A stretch of 18,195 nt of DNA from an uncultured Clostridia bacterium (GTDB lineage: Bacteria > Bacillota > Clostridia > Lachnospirales > Lachnospiraceae). The notes under the pieces were generated by a model. The model saw only the letters and a list, made by a program, of their open reading frames with translations. It ran no database searches and had not been told where the DNA came from. The number at the start of each line of letters is the position of its first letter. Positions within the stretch are counted from its first letter, which is position 1. Of the stretch, positions 1 to 7,968 are shown piece by piece. Location: positions 1 to 18,195 of the forward strand of contig CAMZAI010000027.1 of assembly GCA_947304065.1 (NCBI GenBank), in the 5' to 3' direction. Both the position numbers and the translations under genes were made by a program.

Positions 1-1
1 C

Positions 2-1462
2 AAGCTCCTGAACGCGGCCCGCCGTTTCGCAGATTTTGTATACTCTAAGTTCGGCAGGGGAGAGGGGCAGATCAAGGGATATCCCGGCCATGAGATCGCG
101 GAGATGGCGCTCGTGCGTCTGTATGAGGTCACGGGCGAGGACAGATACCTCGAACTCAGTAAGTATTTTATTGACGAGAGAGGACAGCAGCCCTATTACT
201 TCGATAAGGAGCATCCCGATGAAGCCAAAAGGCACGGCGACGCGGAGTGGTACCACTATTATCAGGCGCACAGGCCCGTGCGGCAGCAGGATGAGGCGAC
301 CGGGCACGCGGTAAGGGCGGTATATCTCTACTCCGGCATGGCGGACGTAGCGAGACTGACCGGGGATGAGGAGCTCTATAAGGCATGCTTAAGGCTCTGG
401 GACAGCATCGTTAACCGAAAGATGTACGTCACCGGAGGTATCGGCGCGACCAACCACGGCGAGGCATTCCTCTACGATTACGAACTGCCCAACGATCTGG
501 CGTATTCCGAGACCTGCGCGGCGATCGGACTCGTGTTCTTTGCGCGCAGGATGCTGCAGATCGATGTCGACAGCAAATATGCAGATGTCATGGAGAGAGC
601 CCTGTACAATACGGTCCTGTCCGGTATGGCACTCGACGGAAAGAGCTTTTTCTACGTTAATCCGCTCGAGGTGCGGCCCGAGGCCTGCCATAAGGACGAA
701 CGCAAATTCCACGTAAAGCCCGTCAGGCAGAAGTGGTTCGGCTGCGCATGCTGCCCGCCCAATATCGCCAGGCTGGTCAGCTCGGTCGGAGCCTATGCGT
801 ACACTGAGAGCGATGATACGCTCTTTACGCATCTGTATGTCGGCGGAACGATAGAAAAGGATTACAGCGGCACGAAGGTTATCTGGGATGTGGATTCGGA
901 CCTGACCGGCAGCGGAAAGATAAAGATCACATGCAGGGAGGTATCGAAGGCTGACGGGGCTGCCCGTGATATGACACTGGCTCTTCGCGTACCCGACTGG
1001 TGCGAGTTCTACAACTTAAACTGCGGCCCGTATCCCCACGAGCTCAAAAAAGGCTATGAATATATCAGCGGCAGCTTTAAGCAGGGCGATGTTATCGAGA
1101 TAGAGTTTAAAAAGAGCGTCCGCATACTCGAGTCTTCCTCGGCGGTCGCCGAAGACCACGGTAAAGTGGCTGTTTCCTACGGACCTTTTGTATACTGCAT
1201 CGAAGAGGCGGATAACGGCAGGGATCTGCATATGGTTTCGGTATGCACGGACGCTTCGAAGGCAAGGCTCGGAAGGCTGACGATCGAAGGCAGCGAAGTC
1301 ATGACGATCGTGCTGCCGGGAAAGCGTGAAAAGGCTAAGACCGGAACGTTGTACCAGGCGTATACGAAGCCTGAGTACGACGACTGTGAGCTCACATTTA
1401 TCCCTTACTACACATGGGCAAACCGCGGTGAGGGTGAGATGAGAGTCTGGGTAAACAGATAA
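2..1462 (+). CDS. GH127 beta-L-arabinofuranosidase, 5'-truncated by window edge
   Basis: This reading frame is open from base 2, so the gene starts outside the window; 486 residues are visible, against roughly 650 for complete family members. Family GH127 enzymes release terminal beta-L-arabinofuranose from plant-type arabinosides. Counting from the internal Met at base 104, the acid/base Glu is E120 in GGIGATNHGEAF. The zinc-site Glu and Cys are E136 and C138 in SETCA, and the Cys pair C216-C217 in CCPPNIARL includes the nucleophile. The E120-E136-C138 spacing equals that of HypBA1 (E322, E338, C340). The C-terminal 230 or so residues fit the beta-sandwich domains of the family. No signal peptide can be judged because the start is missing. 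The downstream neighbour is convergent, so this gene ends its own unit. The family call is firm; the exact substrate is inferred. Confidence 0.93.
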   Translation, partial: KLLNAARRFADFVYSKFGRGEGQIKGYPGHEIAEMALVRLYEVTGEDRYLELSKYFIDERGQQPYYFDKEHPDEAKRHGDAEWYHYYQAHRPVRQQDEATGHAVRAVYLYSGMADVARLTGDEELYKACLRLWDSIVNRKMYVTGGIGATNHGEAFLYDYELPNDLAYSETCAAIGLVFFARRMLQIDVDSKYADVMERALYNTVLSGMALDGKSFFYVNPLEVRPEACHKDERKFHVKPVRQKWFGCACCPPNIARLVSSVGAYAYTESDDTLFTHLYVGGTIEKDYSGTKVIWDVDSDLTGSGKIKITCREVSKADGAARDMTLALRVPDWCEFYNLNCGPYPHELKKGYEYISGSFKQGDVIEIEFKKSVRILESSSAVAEDHGKVAVSYGPFVYCIEEADNGRDLHMVSVCTDASKARLGRLTIEGSEVMTIVLPGKREKAKTGTLYQAYTKPEYDDCELTFIPYYTWANRGEGEMRVWVNR

Positions 1463-1467
1463 AAGAT

Positions 1468-1509
1468 CCCCCGACGGCAATTTAAAGACTGCCGCCGGGG
1501 GTATTATAA
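1468..1509. terminator. Bidirectional Rho-independent terminator
   Basis: A GC-rich hairpin lies between two convergent genes. The arm at 1468-1479 (CCCCCGACGGCA) pairs with 1490-1501 (TGCCGCCGGGGG) with one mismatch and a 10-nt loop. On the plus strand it is followed by TATTATAA; on the minus strand it is followed by ATCTTTTA, so it can serve both genes. It begins 6 bases after the GH127 stop codon. Confidence 0.8.
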
Positions 1510-1539
1510 CATTTCGAAATGACTGATCACGGGCTGCGA

Positions 1540-2550
1540 TCACTCGCTGTAAAGGATCGAACCGTCGGAATCGATGAGCTGTTCGTAAGGGATACTGCCG
1601 TCATCGTTGCCCTGGGTGAACATAACGGACTTATAGCTGATCCCGAGATCGGTTTCGGTGATCGTATAGAATGCGAGCACATCGCCGTCTTTTAATTCAT
1701 AGGTTTTGCCGATCGGTACGGTTACCTCATCCTGAGGGGTGCTGATATCGAGCTTCTGCCTGTCGATCTCGCTGCCGTTAAGCTCGGTCACGAGATAAGC
1801 GGCCGTCATGGCTACATCCGATGCCCTTGTGACCATGCGGAATTTCATGTCATCCTTGATCGTGACGGAACCGTTCTTTTCTTTGATCTCCCAGGGAGCC
1901 TTGCTCATATATACCTGAGGCAGGAAATCCTTCCATACGGGGCCTGTAGGGGTGCCCTGAAGCGTATCTATGCGGGTAACGCCGTCGTTTATTATCTCCA
2001 CGTAAGCATAATCGTAGATGCATTCGCCGAGACGTACGGTCATGGACGTCGTGTACTTTCCGTCGGCCTTTTCCATGCGGATCCTGTTATAGCCGTAGTT
2101 TAAATATACTTCTGTATCGTTACGATACTCTTTCAGATTGACCTCGATATCGTATGTGAACGACAGGGTCTGTCTGTCGAGAGAATTCTCGATGAACTGA
2201 AAATCGCGTACGATCGAACCGCTGTTGTCGATCTTGTCGGAGAGCTCGTGCTCCATGATCGAGAGATCGCGGGAGATGTCGGTCATTTTTGATCTGATGT
2301 TGTTAAGATCGTTGTTCACTATCGAGAACTGTACCAGGCTGAAGCCGTTCCACACGAGCAGCAGGATGATAAGGATCGAAAGCGCGGTCTCGGCGGGAGA
2401 GGTGATCCTTTTTTCGTTGGGCGCCTCCTCGCCGTTCATAACTCTTGAAATGTGTCTCCTGTATCTGATGTAATAAACCAGAACCGCGATCAGCGCGGCA
2501 AGGCATGAGATGCCGAGAATGACCAGAATAAAGATTGAAATTGTTGCCAT
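1540..2550 (-). CDS. Two-helix membrane protein with large outer beta-rich domain, partner of LytTR gene
   Basis: This 336-residue protein does not match a family I recognise. Residues 4-27 form a strongly hydrophobic helix, followed by a basic, polar loop (YYIRYRRH, about 27-52). A second hydrophobic helix spans about 54-74. Residues 77-110 are polar and coiled-coil-like (NNDLNNIRSKMTDISRDL). The remainder to the C-terminus is rich in alternating strand-like segments with acidic and Gly/Asn turns, consistent with one or two extracytoplasmic beta-sandwich domains. The ATG at 2548-2550 has a perfect AGGAGG at 2559-2564, eight bases upstream. It follows the LytTR gene by 21 bp and is surely co-transcribed with it. 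LytTR regulators are often paired with a membrane protein that holds them inactive, so a sensing or inhibitory role is a reasonable inference, not a demonstrated one. Confidence 0.85.
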   Translation of the reverse strand: MATISIFILVILGISCLAALIAVLVYYIRYRRHISRVMNGEEAPNEKRITSPAETALSILIILLLVWNGFSLVQFSIVNNDLNNIRSKMTDISRDLSIMEHELSDKIDNSGSIVRDFQFIENSLDRQTLSFTYDIEVNLKEYRNDTEVYLNYGYNRIRMEKADGKYTTSMTVRLGECIYDYAYVEIINDGVTRIDTLQGTPTGPVWKDFLPQVYMSKAPWEIKEKNGSVTIKDDMKFRMVTRASDVAMTAAYLVTELNGSEIDRQKLDISTPQDEVTVPIGKTYELKDGDVLAFYTITETDLGISYKSVMFTQGNDDGSIPYEQLIDSDGSILYSE

Positions 2551-2571
2551 TTTGTTTTCCTCCTGAATTTC

Positions 2572-3018
2572 TTATATGCCCAGAAAGCTCCTGAATGATG
2601 AATAATAGCTCCTGGTTACGTCGATGACCGTTCCCTCCGACATCGTGATGATGAATTTCATCGAAAGAGAGGGGCGTATCTTTTTAATGTGTTTCTTCTG
2701 TACAATCACGGAATTGCTCACGCGGGTGAACCGGCTGCTGTCGAGGAATTCCTCGAGCCGGTACATGCGTTCCTGAGTGCGGTACGAACCTTCTGTGGTG
2801 TGCACGTCCACGTTGCGGCCGTAGCTCTCGATGTAAACGATGTCGTTGCAGGCGATCCTGACCTTGTCTCCCTTTGAATCCTTTACCGTGAGATAATTTC
2901 CTCCGGGGGATTCCGTTACGCTGTATTCGGCGTCTTCGCTTATCTCGATCCCATGGGCGGTAAGCTCGGCCGAAACATATTCACGATTCTTTTCTTTAAC
3001 AGACAGCCTGAGTTTCAC
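2572..3018 (-). CDS. Stand-alone LytTR-family DNA-binding regulator
   Basis: The 148-residue product has a short N-terminal segment (1-48) and a LytTR DNA-binding domain from about 50 to 147. Hallmarks are IVYIESYGRNVDVHT (60-74), the helix RMYRLEEFLDSSRFTRVSNS (84-103) and the closing strand-turn VIDVTRSYYSSFRSFLG. There is no receiver domain, so it is not a classical phosphorelay response regulator. It resembles the regulators of LytTR regulatory systems, which are controlled by a membrane protein encoded next door; here that candidate is the next gene. The start codon is GTG (3016-3018), supported by AAGGAG at 3025-3030 with a 6-base spacer. A minus-strand promoter and a possible autoregulatory repeat lie upstream. 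Domain assignment is firm; target genes are unknown. Confidence 0.9.
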   Translation of the reverse strand: MKLRLSVKEKNREYVSAELTAHGIEISEDAEYSVTESPGGNYLTVKDSKGDKVRIACNDIVYIESYGRNVDVHTTEGSYRTQERMYRLEEFLDSSRFTRVSNSVIVQKKHIKKIRPSLSMKFIITMSEGTVIDVTRSYYSSFRSFLGI

Positions 3019-3053
3019 GGGCGGCTCCTTTCACTTCGTTTCAGGCACTCGCG

Positions 3054-3092
3054 GCTTGCTTTCGCAAGCACGCTTGCCTTTCTTAACTCGTT
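3054..3092 (-). repeat. Hairpin element with alternate pairings in 5' leader of LytTR gene
   Basis: GCTTGC (3054-3059) pairs perfectly with GCAAGC (3064-3069) across a 4-nt loop. A third copy, GCTTGC at 3072-3077, could pair with 3064-3069 only through a 2-nt loop, so it is mainly a repeated arm. On the minus strand, CAACGAGTTAAG covers 3082-3093. This sequence resembles ones beside the hairpins at 12803-12857 and 14521-14574, so these may be copies of one dispersed element. The element lies between the minus-strand promoter and the GTG start. Confidence 0.5.
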
Positions 3093-3104
3093 GATTGTGA
3101 CTTC

Positions 3105-3132
3105 AGTATACATACAAAATCCCGGCACGCAA
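3105..3132 (-). promoter_or_regulatory. Predicted promoter of LytTR-membrane protein operon
   Basis: Reading the minus strand, TTGCGT (3127-3132) is a plausible -35. It is separated by 16 bp from TATACT (3105-3110), a good -10. The predicted transcript has a leader of about 80 nt that carries the 3054-3077 hairpin. The spacing is slightly short, so this is a moderate prediction. Confidence 0.45.
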
Positions 3133-3143
3133 TAAAATCGGCA

Positions 3144-3177
3144 TAAGTTGCACTTTAGTCGTGCATGGATTGCATTG
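3144..3177. promoter_or_regulatory. Direct repeat with 22-bp period, possible LytTR operator
   Basis: TAAGTTGCACTT (3144-3155) and TGGATTGCATTG (3166-3177) share TTGCA at exactly 22 bp spacing. LytTR proteins bind direct repeats about 21-22 bp apart, usually just upstream of the -35. The first copy starts 12 bp upstream of the minus-strand -35 and the second overlaps the radA -35. Agreement with the published AgrA-type consensus is only partial, so the assignment rests on spacing and position. Confidence 0.3.
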
Positions 3178-3199
3178 ATGACATGAAAAGTGATATAAT
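3170..3199 (+). promoter_or_regulatory. Predicted sigma-A promoter of radA operon
   Basis: TTGCAT (3170-3175) is followed after 18 bp by a consensus TATAAT (3194-3199). A TG at 3191-3192 makes it an extended -10. It lies about 30 bp before the radA start codon and is divergent from the LytTR promoter. Confidence 0.7.
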
Positions 3200-3228
3200 C
3201 ATTATACTATTTTGGGGGCGTATTTTTA

Positions 3229-4590
3229 ATGGGAGCAAAGAATAAATCTGTTTTTTTCTGCAAAGAATGCGGATATGAGAGCCCGAAGTGGCTCGGTCAG
3301 TGTCCGGGATGCAAGTCCTGGGACTGTTTCGTCGAGGAACCCGTGGCACCGAAGACCTCGGCAAAAACCGGAACAGCAGTCCGCGGGCAGAAGTCTGAGC
3401 CCGTGGTTTTGTCTAAGATCGATATGCATGAAGATGCGAGGACGAAGACGGATATCGAGGAGTTTGACCGCGTATTGGGCGGCGGTATCGTTAAAGCCTC
3501 GCTTGTTTTGGTGGGAGGAGATCCCGGCATCGGCAAATCGACGCTGCTCCTGCAGGTCTGCAGGGTGCTCGCGGCAAAGGATCTGAAAGTGCTCTATATT
3601 TCCGGCGAGGAATCGCTGCGTCAGATAAAGATGCGCGCCGACAGACTCGGCGGATTTTCAAAGGACATGCATCTGCTCGCGGAGACGAGCCTTGATTCGA
3701 TCGAAGAGACGATCACAGAGATGAAGCCCGACGTGGTCGTGATCGATTCGATACAGACCATGTTCAGGGAGGACATCTCTTCGTCGCCCGGCAGCGTAAG
3801 CCAGGTAAGAGAGACGACCGGAGCGCTGCTGCGCATCGGCAAGAGCCTCGGGATCACGATATTTATCGTAGGACATGTTACAAAGGAAGGCGTGGTAGCC
3901 GGACCCCGCGTGCTCGAGCACATGGTGGACACCGTGCTCTACTTTGAGGGTGATAATTCTTCATCATACAGGATACTCCGCGCGGTCAAGAACCGTTTCG
4001 GCTCGACCAATGAGGTCGGAGTGTTCGAGATGAGGAGCGAGGGCCTGGTAGAAGTCAGGAATCCTTCGGAGTACATGCTGCAGGGACATCCGGTCGGGGA
4101 GCCGGGTTCGGTCATCGCGGCATCCGTCGAGGGCACGAGACCGATACTCCTTGAGGTTCAGGCACTTGTCTGCAAGACCGCGTTCAATATGCCCCGCAGG
4201 ACGGCAAACGGCGCGGACACCAACAGGGTAAACCTGCTCCTTGCGGTGCTCGAGAAGAGACTGGGGCTGTCTCTGGGTTTCTGCGACGCCTATATTAATG
4301 TGGCGGGAGGCATGAGAGTCGGGGAGCCGGCGATCGATCTGGCGATCGTCATGGCGATCCTTTCGAGCTTTAAGTCGAGACCGCTGCCCGAGAACTCGAT
4401 CGTATTCGGTGAGGTCGGACTGACGGGCGAGGTGCGCGGCGTTTCGCAGGCCGAGGCCCGTGTGAACGAAGCGATCAATCTCGGCTACGAGACCTGCATT
4501 CTCCCCGCGGTGAACGCGCGCAGCATAAAGACCGACAGGATCAAACTGATCGGCATCGGACATGTGAGCGAGCTGGGTAAGCTTTTCTGA
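3229..4590 (+). CDS. radA: DNA repair protein RadA (branch-migration ATPase)
   Basis: RadA is a RecA-like hexameric ATPase that helps extend strand exchange during recombinational repair. The 453-residue length is typical. The N-terminal C4 zinc finger is visible (C11, C14, C25, C28 in CKECG...CPGC). The RecA core carries Walker A GGDPGIGKST (96-105) and a Walker B-like strand VVVIDS (169-174). The RadA-specific KNRFG motif is at 254-258, and a Lon-like C-terminal domain (about 280-453) includes GEPAIDLAIVMA. The ATG has only a modest GGGGGC ribosome binding site (3213-3218), so the start relies on the conserved N-terminus and the promoter just upstream. It is the first gene of a probable six-gene run; the next gene begins 11 bp after its stop. 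All expected motifs are intact. Confidence 0.97.
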   Translation: MGAKNKSVFFCKECGYESPKWLGQCPGCKSWDCFVEEPVAPKTSAKTGTAVRGQKSEPVVLSKIDMHEDARTKTDIEEFDRVLGGGIVKASLVLVGGDPGIGKSTLLLQVCRVLAAKDLKVLYISGEESLRQIKMRADRLGGFSKDMHLLAETSLDSIEETITEMKPDVVVIDSIQTMFREDISSSPGSVSQVRETTGALLRIGKSLGITIFIVGHVTKEGVVAGPRVLEHMVDTVLYFEGDNSSSYRILRAVKNRFGSTNEVGVFEMRSEGLVEVRNPSEYMLQGHPVGEPGSVIAASVEGTRPILLEVQALVCKTAFNMPRRTANGADTNRVNLLLAVLEKRLGLSLGFCDAYINVAGGMRVGEPAIDLAIVMAILSSFKSRPLPENSIVFGEVGLTGEVRGVSQAEARVNEAINLGYETCILPAVNARSIKTDRIKLIGIGHVSELGKLF

Positions 4591-4601
4591 AGGAATTAAA
4601 G

Positions 4602-6353
4602 ATGAAGATACTTGAATTTATAAAAAAGAACAGGGTCAGATGCATTGTCGCGGCTGCGGTCGTGCTGGTGCTGATCCTGATGTTCGTTGGATTTAAGACG
4701 CTGGTAAAGGTCGGAAATCCCAAATATTTCTACAACTACATGCACAATACGGCCGGAAGCCTGGATGTGGTATATAACGCGTCGGCGACCGAGGGAGCTG
4801 ACCGCATGACCGCATACTGCACCGAGGAGACCGATCCTGCGGCGCATAAGGTAGTCGAAAAGCTCAGAGCCGACGGACAGATCGTCAGTGCGGTATCGAG
4901 GGGCGAAAAGATAGATTTTTCCTATGATTTCGCCACGGGACTTGCGGGAGTGAAGGGAATGCTCACATTCCGCGGCAATTATACGAGGTCGATGACCTCT
5001 GTCGGGAATGCGGCCATCGAGAGCGAGAAGTTCACATCGGGCAGCTGGACCTATTCGACGGGTAAGGTGCTTAAGTCCAACGGCGTCGATTACTGGTCGG
5101 GCAACGGCTGGACCGGACAGCCCATAATCGTGCGCTGGGACGATGACGTTAAGGCGACGATGAACCTCTTTGATTCCGCGAAGACCAAGAAGGGACTCAC
5201 CGAAGTCATTTATCCCGGTATGGACGGCTGCATTCATTTTCTCGACATAGAGACGGGCGAGGAGACGAGGCCTACGATCTATGTCGGCATGACCTTTAAG
5301 GGCACAGCATCGCTTTATCCCGACGGAACGCCGCTGCTTTTCTGCGGCTCGGGCGATGCGCAGACCGGACAGTTCGGCGAGAATGTCTGCCAGCGCTTCT
5401 ATATCTACAGCCTGATCGACGGAAAGCTCCTCTACGAGGGCGGATATAACGACGATTTCGCGCCGCGCACATGGCACGCTTACGATTCTTCGCCGATCAT
5501 AGATCCTGTGACAGATACCCTGATCCAGCCCGGCGAGAACGGCGTGATCTACACGATGCGCCTGAACACGCAGTACGACAGGGCGAGCGGACGTTTGAGC
5601 ATCGCTCCTTCGGAGTTCATCGATTACACCTTTACGATAGAGGACAAGTATTCGCAGAGCGGATATCTCTGGGGCAGCGAGTGCAGCGGAGCGGTATACG
5701 GCGGGTATCTCTATATCGGAGACAATGCGGGCACCTTCTACTGCCTCGACCTGAACACCATGAAGATGGTCTGGGTTCAGGAGCTGAACGAGGATATCAA
5801 TTCCTCACCGATCTTTGAGGCCGAGGGATCGAACAAGTACGTTTACATTGCCACCACGCTTAAATACAACTACAATTCGCACAGCATGGGCGAGGCCGCG
5901 ATCTACAAGATCAACGCGATGAACGGCAGCATCGTCTGGAAGAAGCCTTACGAGGTTCACACGGTCAAGGGTTACGCGGGGGGCGTGCTCTCGACGGGAG
6001 TTCCGGGCAGCGGCATCGTTTCGGATTACATTTTCTATTCCGTATCGAAGCTTCCGGAGATCGAAGGCGGAATGCTGGTAGCGCTGAACAAGCACACCGG
6101 AAAAGAGGAGTGGACGCTCGACCTCGACATGTATTCCTGGAGCTCGAGCGTGCTGACATTCTCGCAGTCGGGCAGGGCTTACCTGCTCCAGGGCTGCCAG
6201 AACGGAGACCTGCTCCTGATCAATGCGGCGAACGGCAAGGTCCTGGACAAGAGGAACTTCGGCTCAGGCATCGAGGCGACGCCCGTGATCTTCGGCAACA
6301 GGATCGTGCTTGCGACAAGAAGTGAGAAGATCATCGGAATTTCAATAGAATGA
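4602..6353 (+). CDS. Membrane-anchored PQQ-type beta-propeller protein
   Basis: The 583-residue protein has a basic N-terminus and one hydrophobic helix (about 13-32), with no lipobox and no obvious cleavage site. It is probably a signal-anchored protein with its bulk outside the membrane. A linker region leads to a conserved-looking TFRGNYTRS (122-130). After this come repeated blade motifs of the PQQ-like type, such as GGYLYIGDNAGTFYCLDL, YKINAMNGSIVW, LVALNKHTGKEEW and LLINAANGKVLD. Such propellers in anaerobic Firmicutes usually serve as binding or scaffold modules rather than quinoprotein enzymes; no dehydrogenase active site is apparent. AAGGA (4590-4594) provides the ribosome binding site. 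The following binding-protein-like gene overlaps its stop codon or starts 15 bp later, so the two are translationally close. A role together with the next two genes is inferred from this arrangement. Confidence 0.88.
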   Translation: MKILEFIKKNRVRCIVAAAVVLVLILMFVGFKTLVKVGNPKYFYNYMHNTAGSLDVVYNASATEGADRMTAYCTEETDPAAHKVVEKLRADGQIVSAVSRGEKIDFSYDFATGLAGVKGMLTFRGNYTRSMTSVGNAAIESEKFTSGSWTYSTGKVLKSNGVDYWSGNGWTGQPIIVRWDDDVKATMNLFDSAKTKKGLTEVIYPGMDGCIHFLDIETGEETRPTIYVGMTFKGTASLYPDGTPLLFCGSGDAQTGQFGENVCQRFYIYSLIDGKLLYEGGYNDDFAPRTWHAYDSSPIIDPVTDTLIQPGENGVIYTMRLNTQYDRASGRLSIAPSEFIDYTFTIEDKYSQSGYLWGSECSGAVYGGYLYIGDNAGTFYCLDLNTMKMVWVQELNEDINSSPIFEAEGSNKYVYIATTLKYNYNSHSMGEAAIYKINAMNGSIVWKKPYEVHTVKGYAGGVLSTGVPGSGIVSDYIFYSVSKLPEIEGGMLVALNKHTGKEEWTLDLDMYSWSSSVLTFSQSGRAYLLQGCQNGDLLLINAANGKVLDKRNFGSGIEATPVIFGNRIVLATRSEKIIGISIE

Positions 6354-6367
6354 GAGGACAGGGAGAT

Positions 6368-7264
6368 ATGACGAACAAATCAAAATGGCTTACGATCCTT
6401 GTCTGCTTTGTATTGCTGTTGCTGCTTACGGGCGCGGGATTTAAGAAGCCGGCCGCGAAGGGCGGAAAGCTCAGCTCGGCGGATGATCTGACGGGGAAGA
6501 CGCTCGTGGGGGTTTCGGGCAGGATGCCCGACAACAGCGCGGCGATATTCTTCAGGAGCCTGACGGGAAGGAAGCTCGGAAGATACAAGGGACTGGGCAG
6601 CATCGACGAGTGCCTGTACGCGCTAAAGAGCGGTTCGGCGAGCGTCTTATGGACCACCGATATTACCGCGAAATACCTGATGCAGAAGGATGAGACGCTG
6701 GCAAAGCTCGATACCTCGGACATGGCTGCGATACAGAATACCGCGGAGCCGAGATTCTCATTCGGCATGGCGGCGGCGAATACGGAAAAGGGCAGGGCGC
6801 TGATCGACGAGATCAGCCAGACTCTGATCTTCCTGCGGGCGGACGGAACGCTCGACGACCTGAAGAGCAAATATATCGACGGCGCACTTGACGAGGGGAC
6901 GGCCAAATACGGCGTGAAGGACATGATGGTAAACGACAAGGTCCACAAGGTCTTTTACAGCCAGAACAAGGTCCTCAAAGTCGGAGTGACGGGAGCGGTG
7001 CCTCCGGTCGAGCTGATCGATGAGAACGGCAGGCCTTACGGTTACTGCTGCGCTCTGATGGACATGATCGGACTGGTACTCCAGCGCAGCGTCAAATTTG
7101 TTGTACTCGACAACGAGACCGCATTTTCATCGCTGATGAGCGGCAAGGTCGACCTGATCTTCAGCTACGGAGCCGGAAAGGTTACGACCGAAGGTACGAA
7201 GAGCTGGGTAATGAGTGAGGGGTATCTTGATGTGCAGGACTATGAGTTCCTGTATTTGAAATAA
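6368..7264 (+). CDS. Substrate-binding-like protein with lobes in swapped order
   Basis: With the ATG at 6368 the product has 298 residues. MTNKSK plus a long hydrophobic stretch (7-24) makes a signal peptide or anchor without a lipobox Cys. The body resembles family 3 amino-acid binding proteins (SBP_bac_3), but the parts come in the wrong order. Residues 36-171 read like the second lobe and terminal helix of such a protein (DDLTGKTLVGVSG..., ALKSGSASVLWTTD, FGMAA..., FLRADGTLDDLKSKYI). Residues 201-298 read like the first lobe (LKVGVTGAVPPVELIDENG, SLMSGKVDLIF) and end where lobe one normally ends (YEFLYLK). An ATG at 6350 overlaps the previous stop and would add six residues. I prefer 6368 because AGAGGA (6353-6358) is about 9 bases upstream and the signal peptide is more typical. 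It likely works with the permease that follows. Confidence 0.8.
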   Translation: MTNKSKWLTILVCFVLLLLLTGAGFKKPAAKGGKLSSADDLTGKTLVGVSGRMPDNSAAIFFRSLTGRKLGRYKGLGSIDECLYALKSGSASVLWTTDITAKYLMQKDETLAKLDTSDMAAIQNTAEPRFSFGMAAANTEKGRALIDEISQTLIFLRADGTLDDLKSKYIDGALDEGTAKYGVKDMMVNDKVHKVFYSQNKVLKVGVTGAVPPVELIDENGRPYGYCCALMDMIGLVLQRSVKFVVLDNETAFSSLMSGKVDLIFSYGAGKVTTEGTKSWVMSEGYLDVQDYEFLYLK

Positions 7265-7282
7265 GAGAGAAAGAGGCAGGAC

Positions 7283-7966
7283 ATGAGATTTATCACTAAT
7301 ATCTTTAACGCCATATCCAATAACCTGATCTCCGGAGGCGCATATTATCAGATCGCCAAAGGGGTTCTCGTGACCGCCGCAGTGACGGTCACCGCATGGA
7401 TCTTCGCAGCTCTGCTGGGCTGCGCGATCAGCTATCTGATGTGTTTTGAAAAGAAGATCGTTTCATCGATCGGACGCGGTCTGTGCTTCGTATTCAGGAG
7501 CGTGCCCGTGATCCTGATCATGTGGCTGTTCTATTACTGCATTTTCGGCGGAGGAAGCGGCAAGGCCGTGATCGTCGCAGGCATAGCGATAGGCTTCTGG
7601 GGTGGCGGACATCTGAGCGAGATCGTGGAGCGCACTGTCAATAAGATGCGTGAGGAGGTTTCCGAGACTATCGCGGCGAGGATGGAAAGAGTTTATTTCT
7701 CCGCGGTCGTTCCCCAGGCGCTCGAGAATTCACTCTGGGACATCAAACGGCTGGCGGTGCACATACTTCAGTGGAGCGCCGTTTCGGGATACATCGCGGT
7801 CAACGATCTGACCGAGGTTATGTACGGCATCGGACACCGTACGATGTATCCGTTCTTTTCGATATTTTTTGCGGCGATCCTTTATCTGATCGCTACGCTG
7901 CTCATAGAGTGGCTGTTTAAGTTTTTGGAAAAGCTCATCAAAAAAGAAGAAGAAAGCGAGGAATGA
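7283..7966 (+). CDS. Amino-acid-type ABC transporter permease, divergent EAA loop, no partner ATPase nearby
   Basis: The 227-residue membrane protein matches the HisM/GlnP type of permease. A first hydrophobic helix lies at about 25-53, FRSVPVILIMWLFYY resembles the family segment R(G/S)xPxxxQ, and the protein ends in a hydrophobic helix and an acidic tail. The cytoplasmic EAA loop, which docks on the ATPase, is clearly present but eroded. The canonical GQxEAAxxxG...LPQAL appears here as EEVSETIAARM...VVPQAL; the EAA triplet and the conserved Gly are lost. No ATP-binding subunit is encoded in this gene run. It follows the lobe-swapped binding protein by 18 bp, and its stop codon overlaps an ATG just before deoC. 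It may borrow an ATPase encoded elsewhere, or it may have lost transport function and act as a sensor or anchor. The fold assignment is reliable; activity is not. Confidence 0.85.
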   Translation: MRFITNIFNAISNNLISGGAYYQIAKGVLVTAAVTVTAWIFAALLGCAISYLMCFEKKIVSSIGRGLCFVFRSVPVILIMWLFYYCIFGGGSGKAVIVAGIAIGFWGGGHLSEIVERTVNKMREEVSETIAARMERVYFSAVVPQALENSLWDIKRLAVHILQWSAVSGYIAVNDLTEVMYGIGHRTMYPFFSIFFAAILYLIATLLIEWLFKFLEKLIKKEEESEE

Positions 7967-7968
7967 AA

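Noticed and set aside
4596..5477. Minus-strand open frame of 293 codons
   Set aside because: Antisense to the propeller gene; Arg/His-rich composition typical of a shadow frame, no family resemblance.
4602..6353. PQQ-dependent alcohol or glucose dehydrogenase
   Set aside because: Blade repeats are of the PQQ type, but no catalytic Asp/Glu-Ca site motif or vicinal Cys pair of quinoprotein dehydrogenases is seen, and the protein has a membrane anchor.
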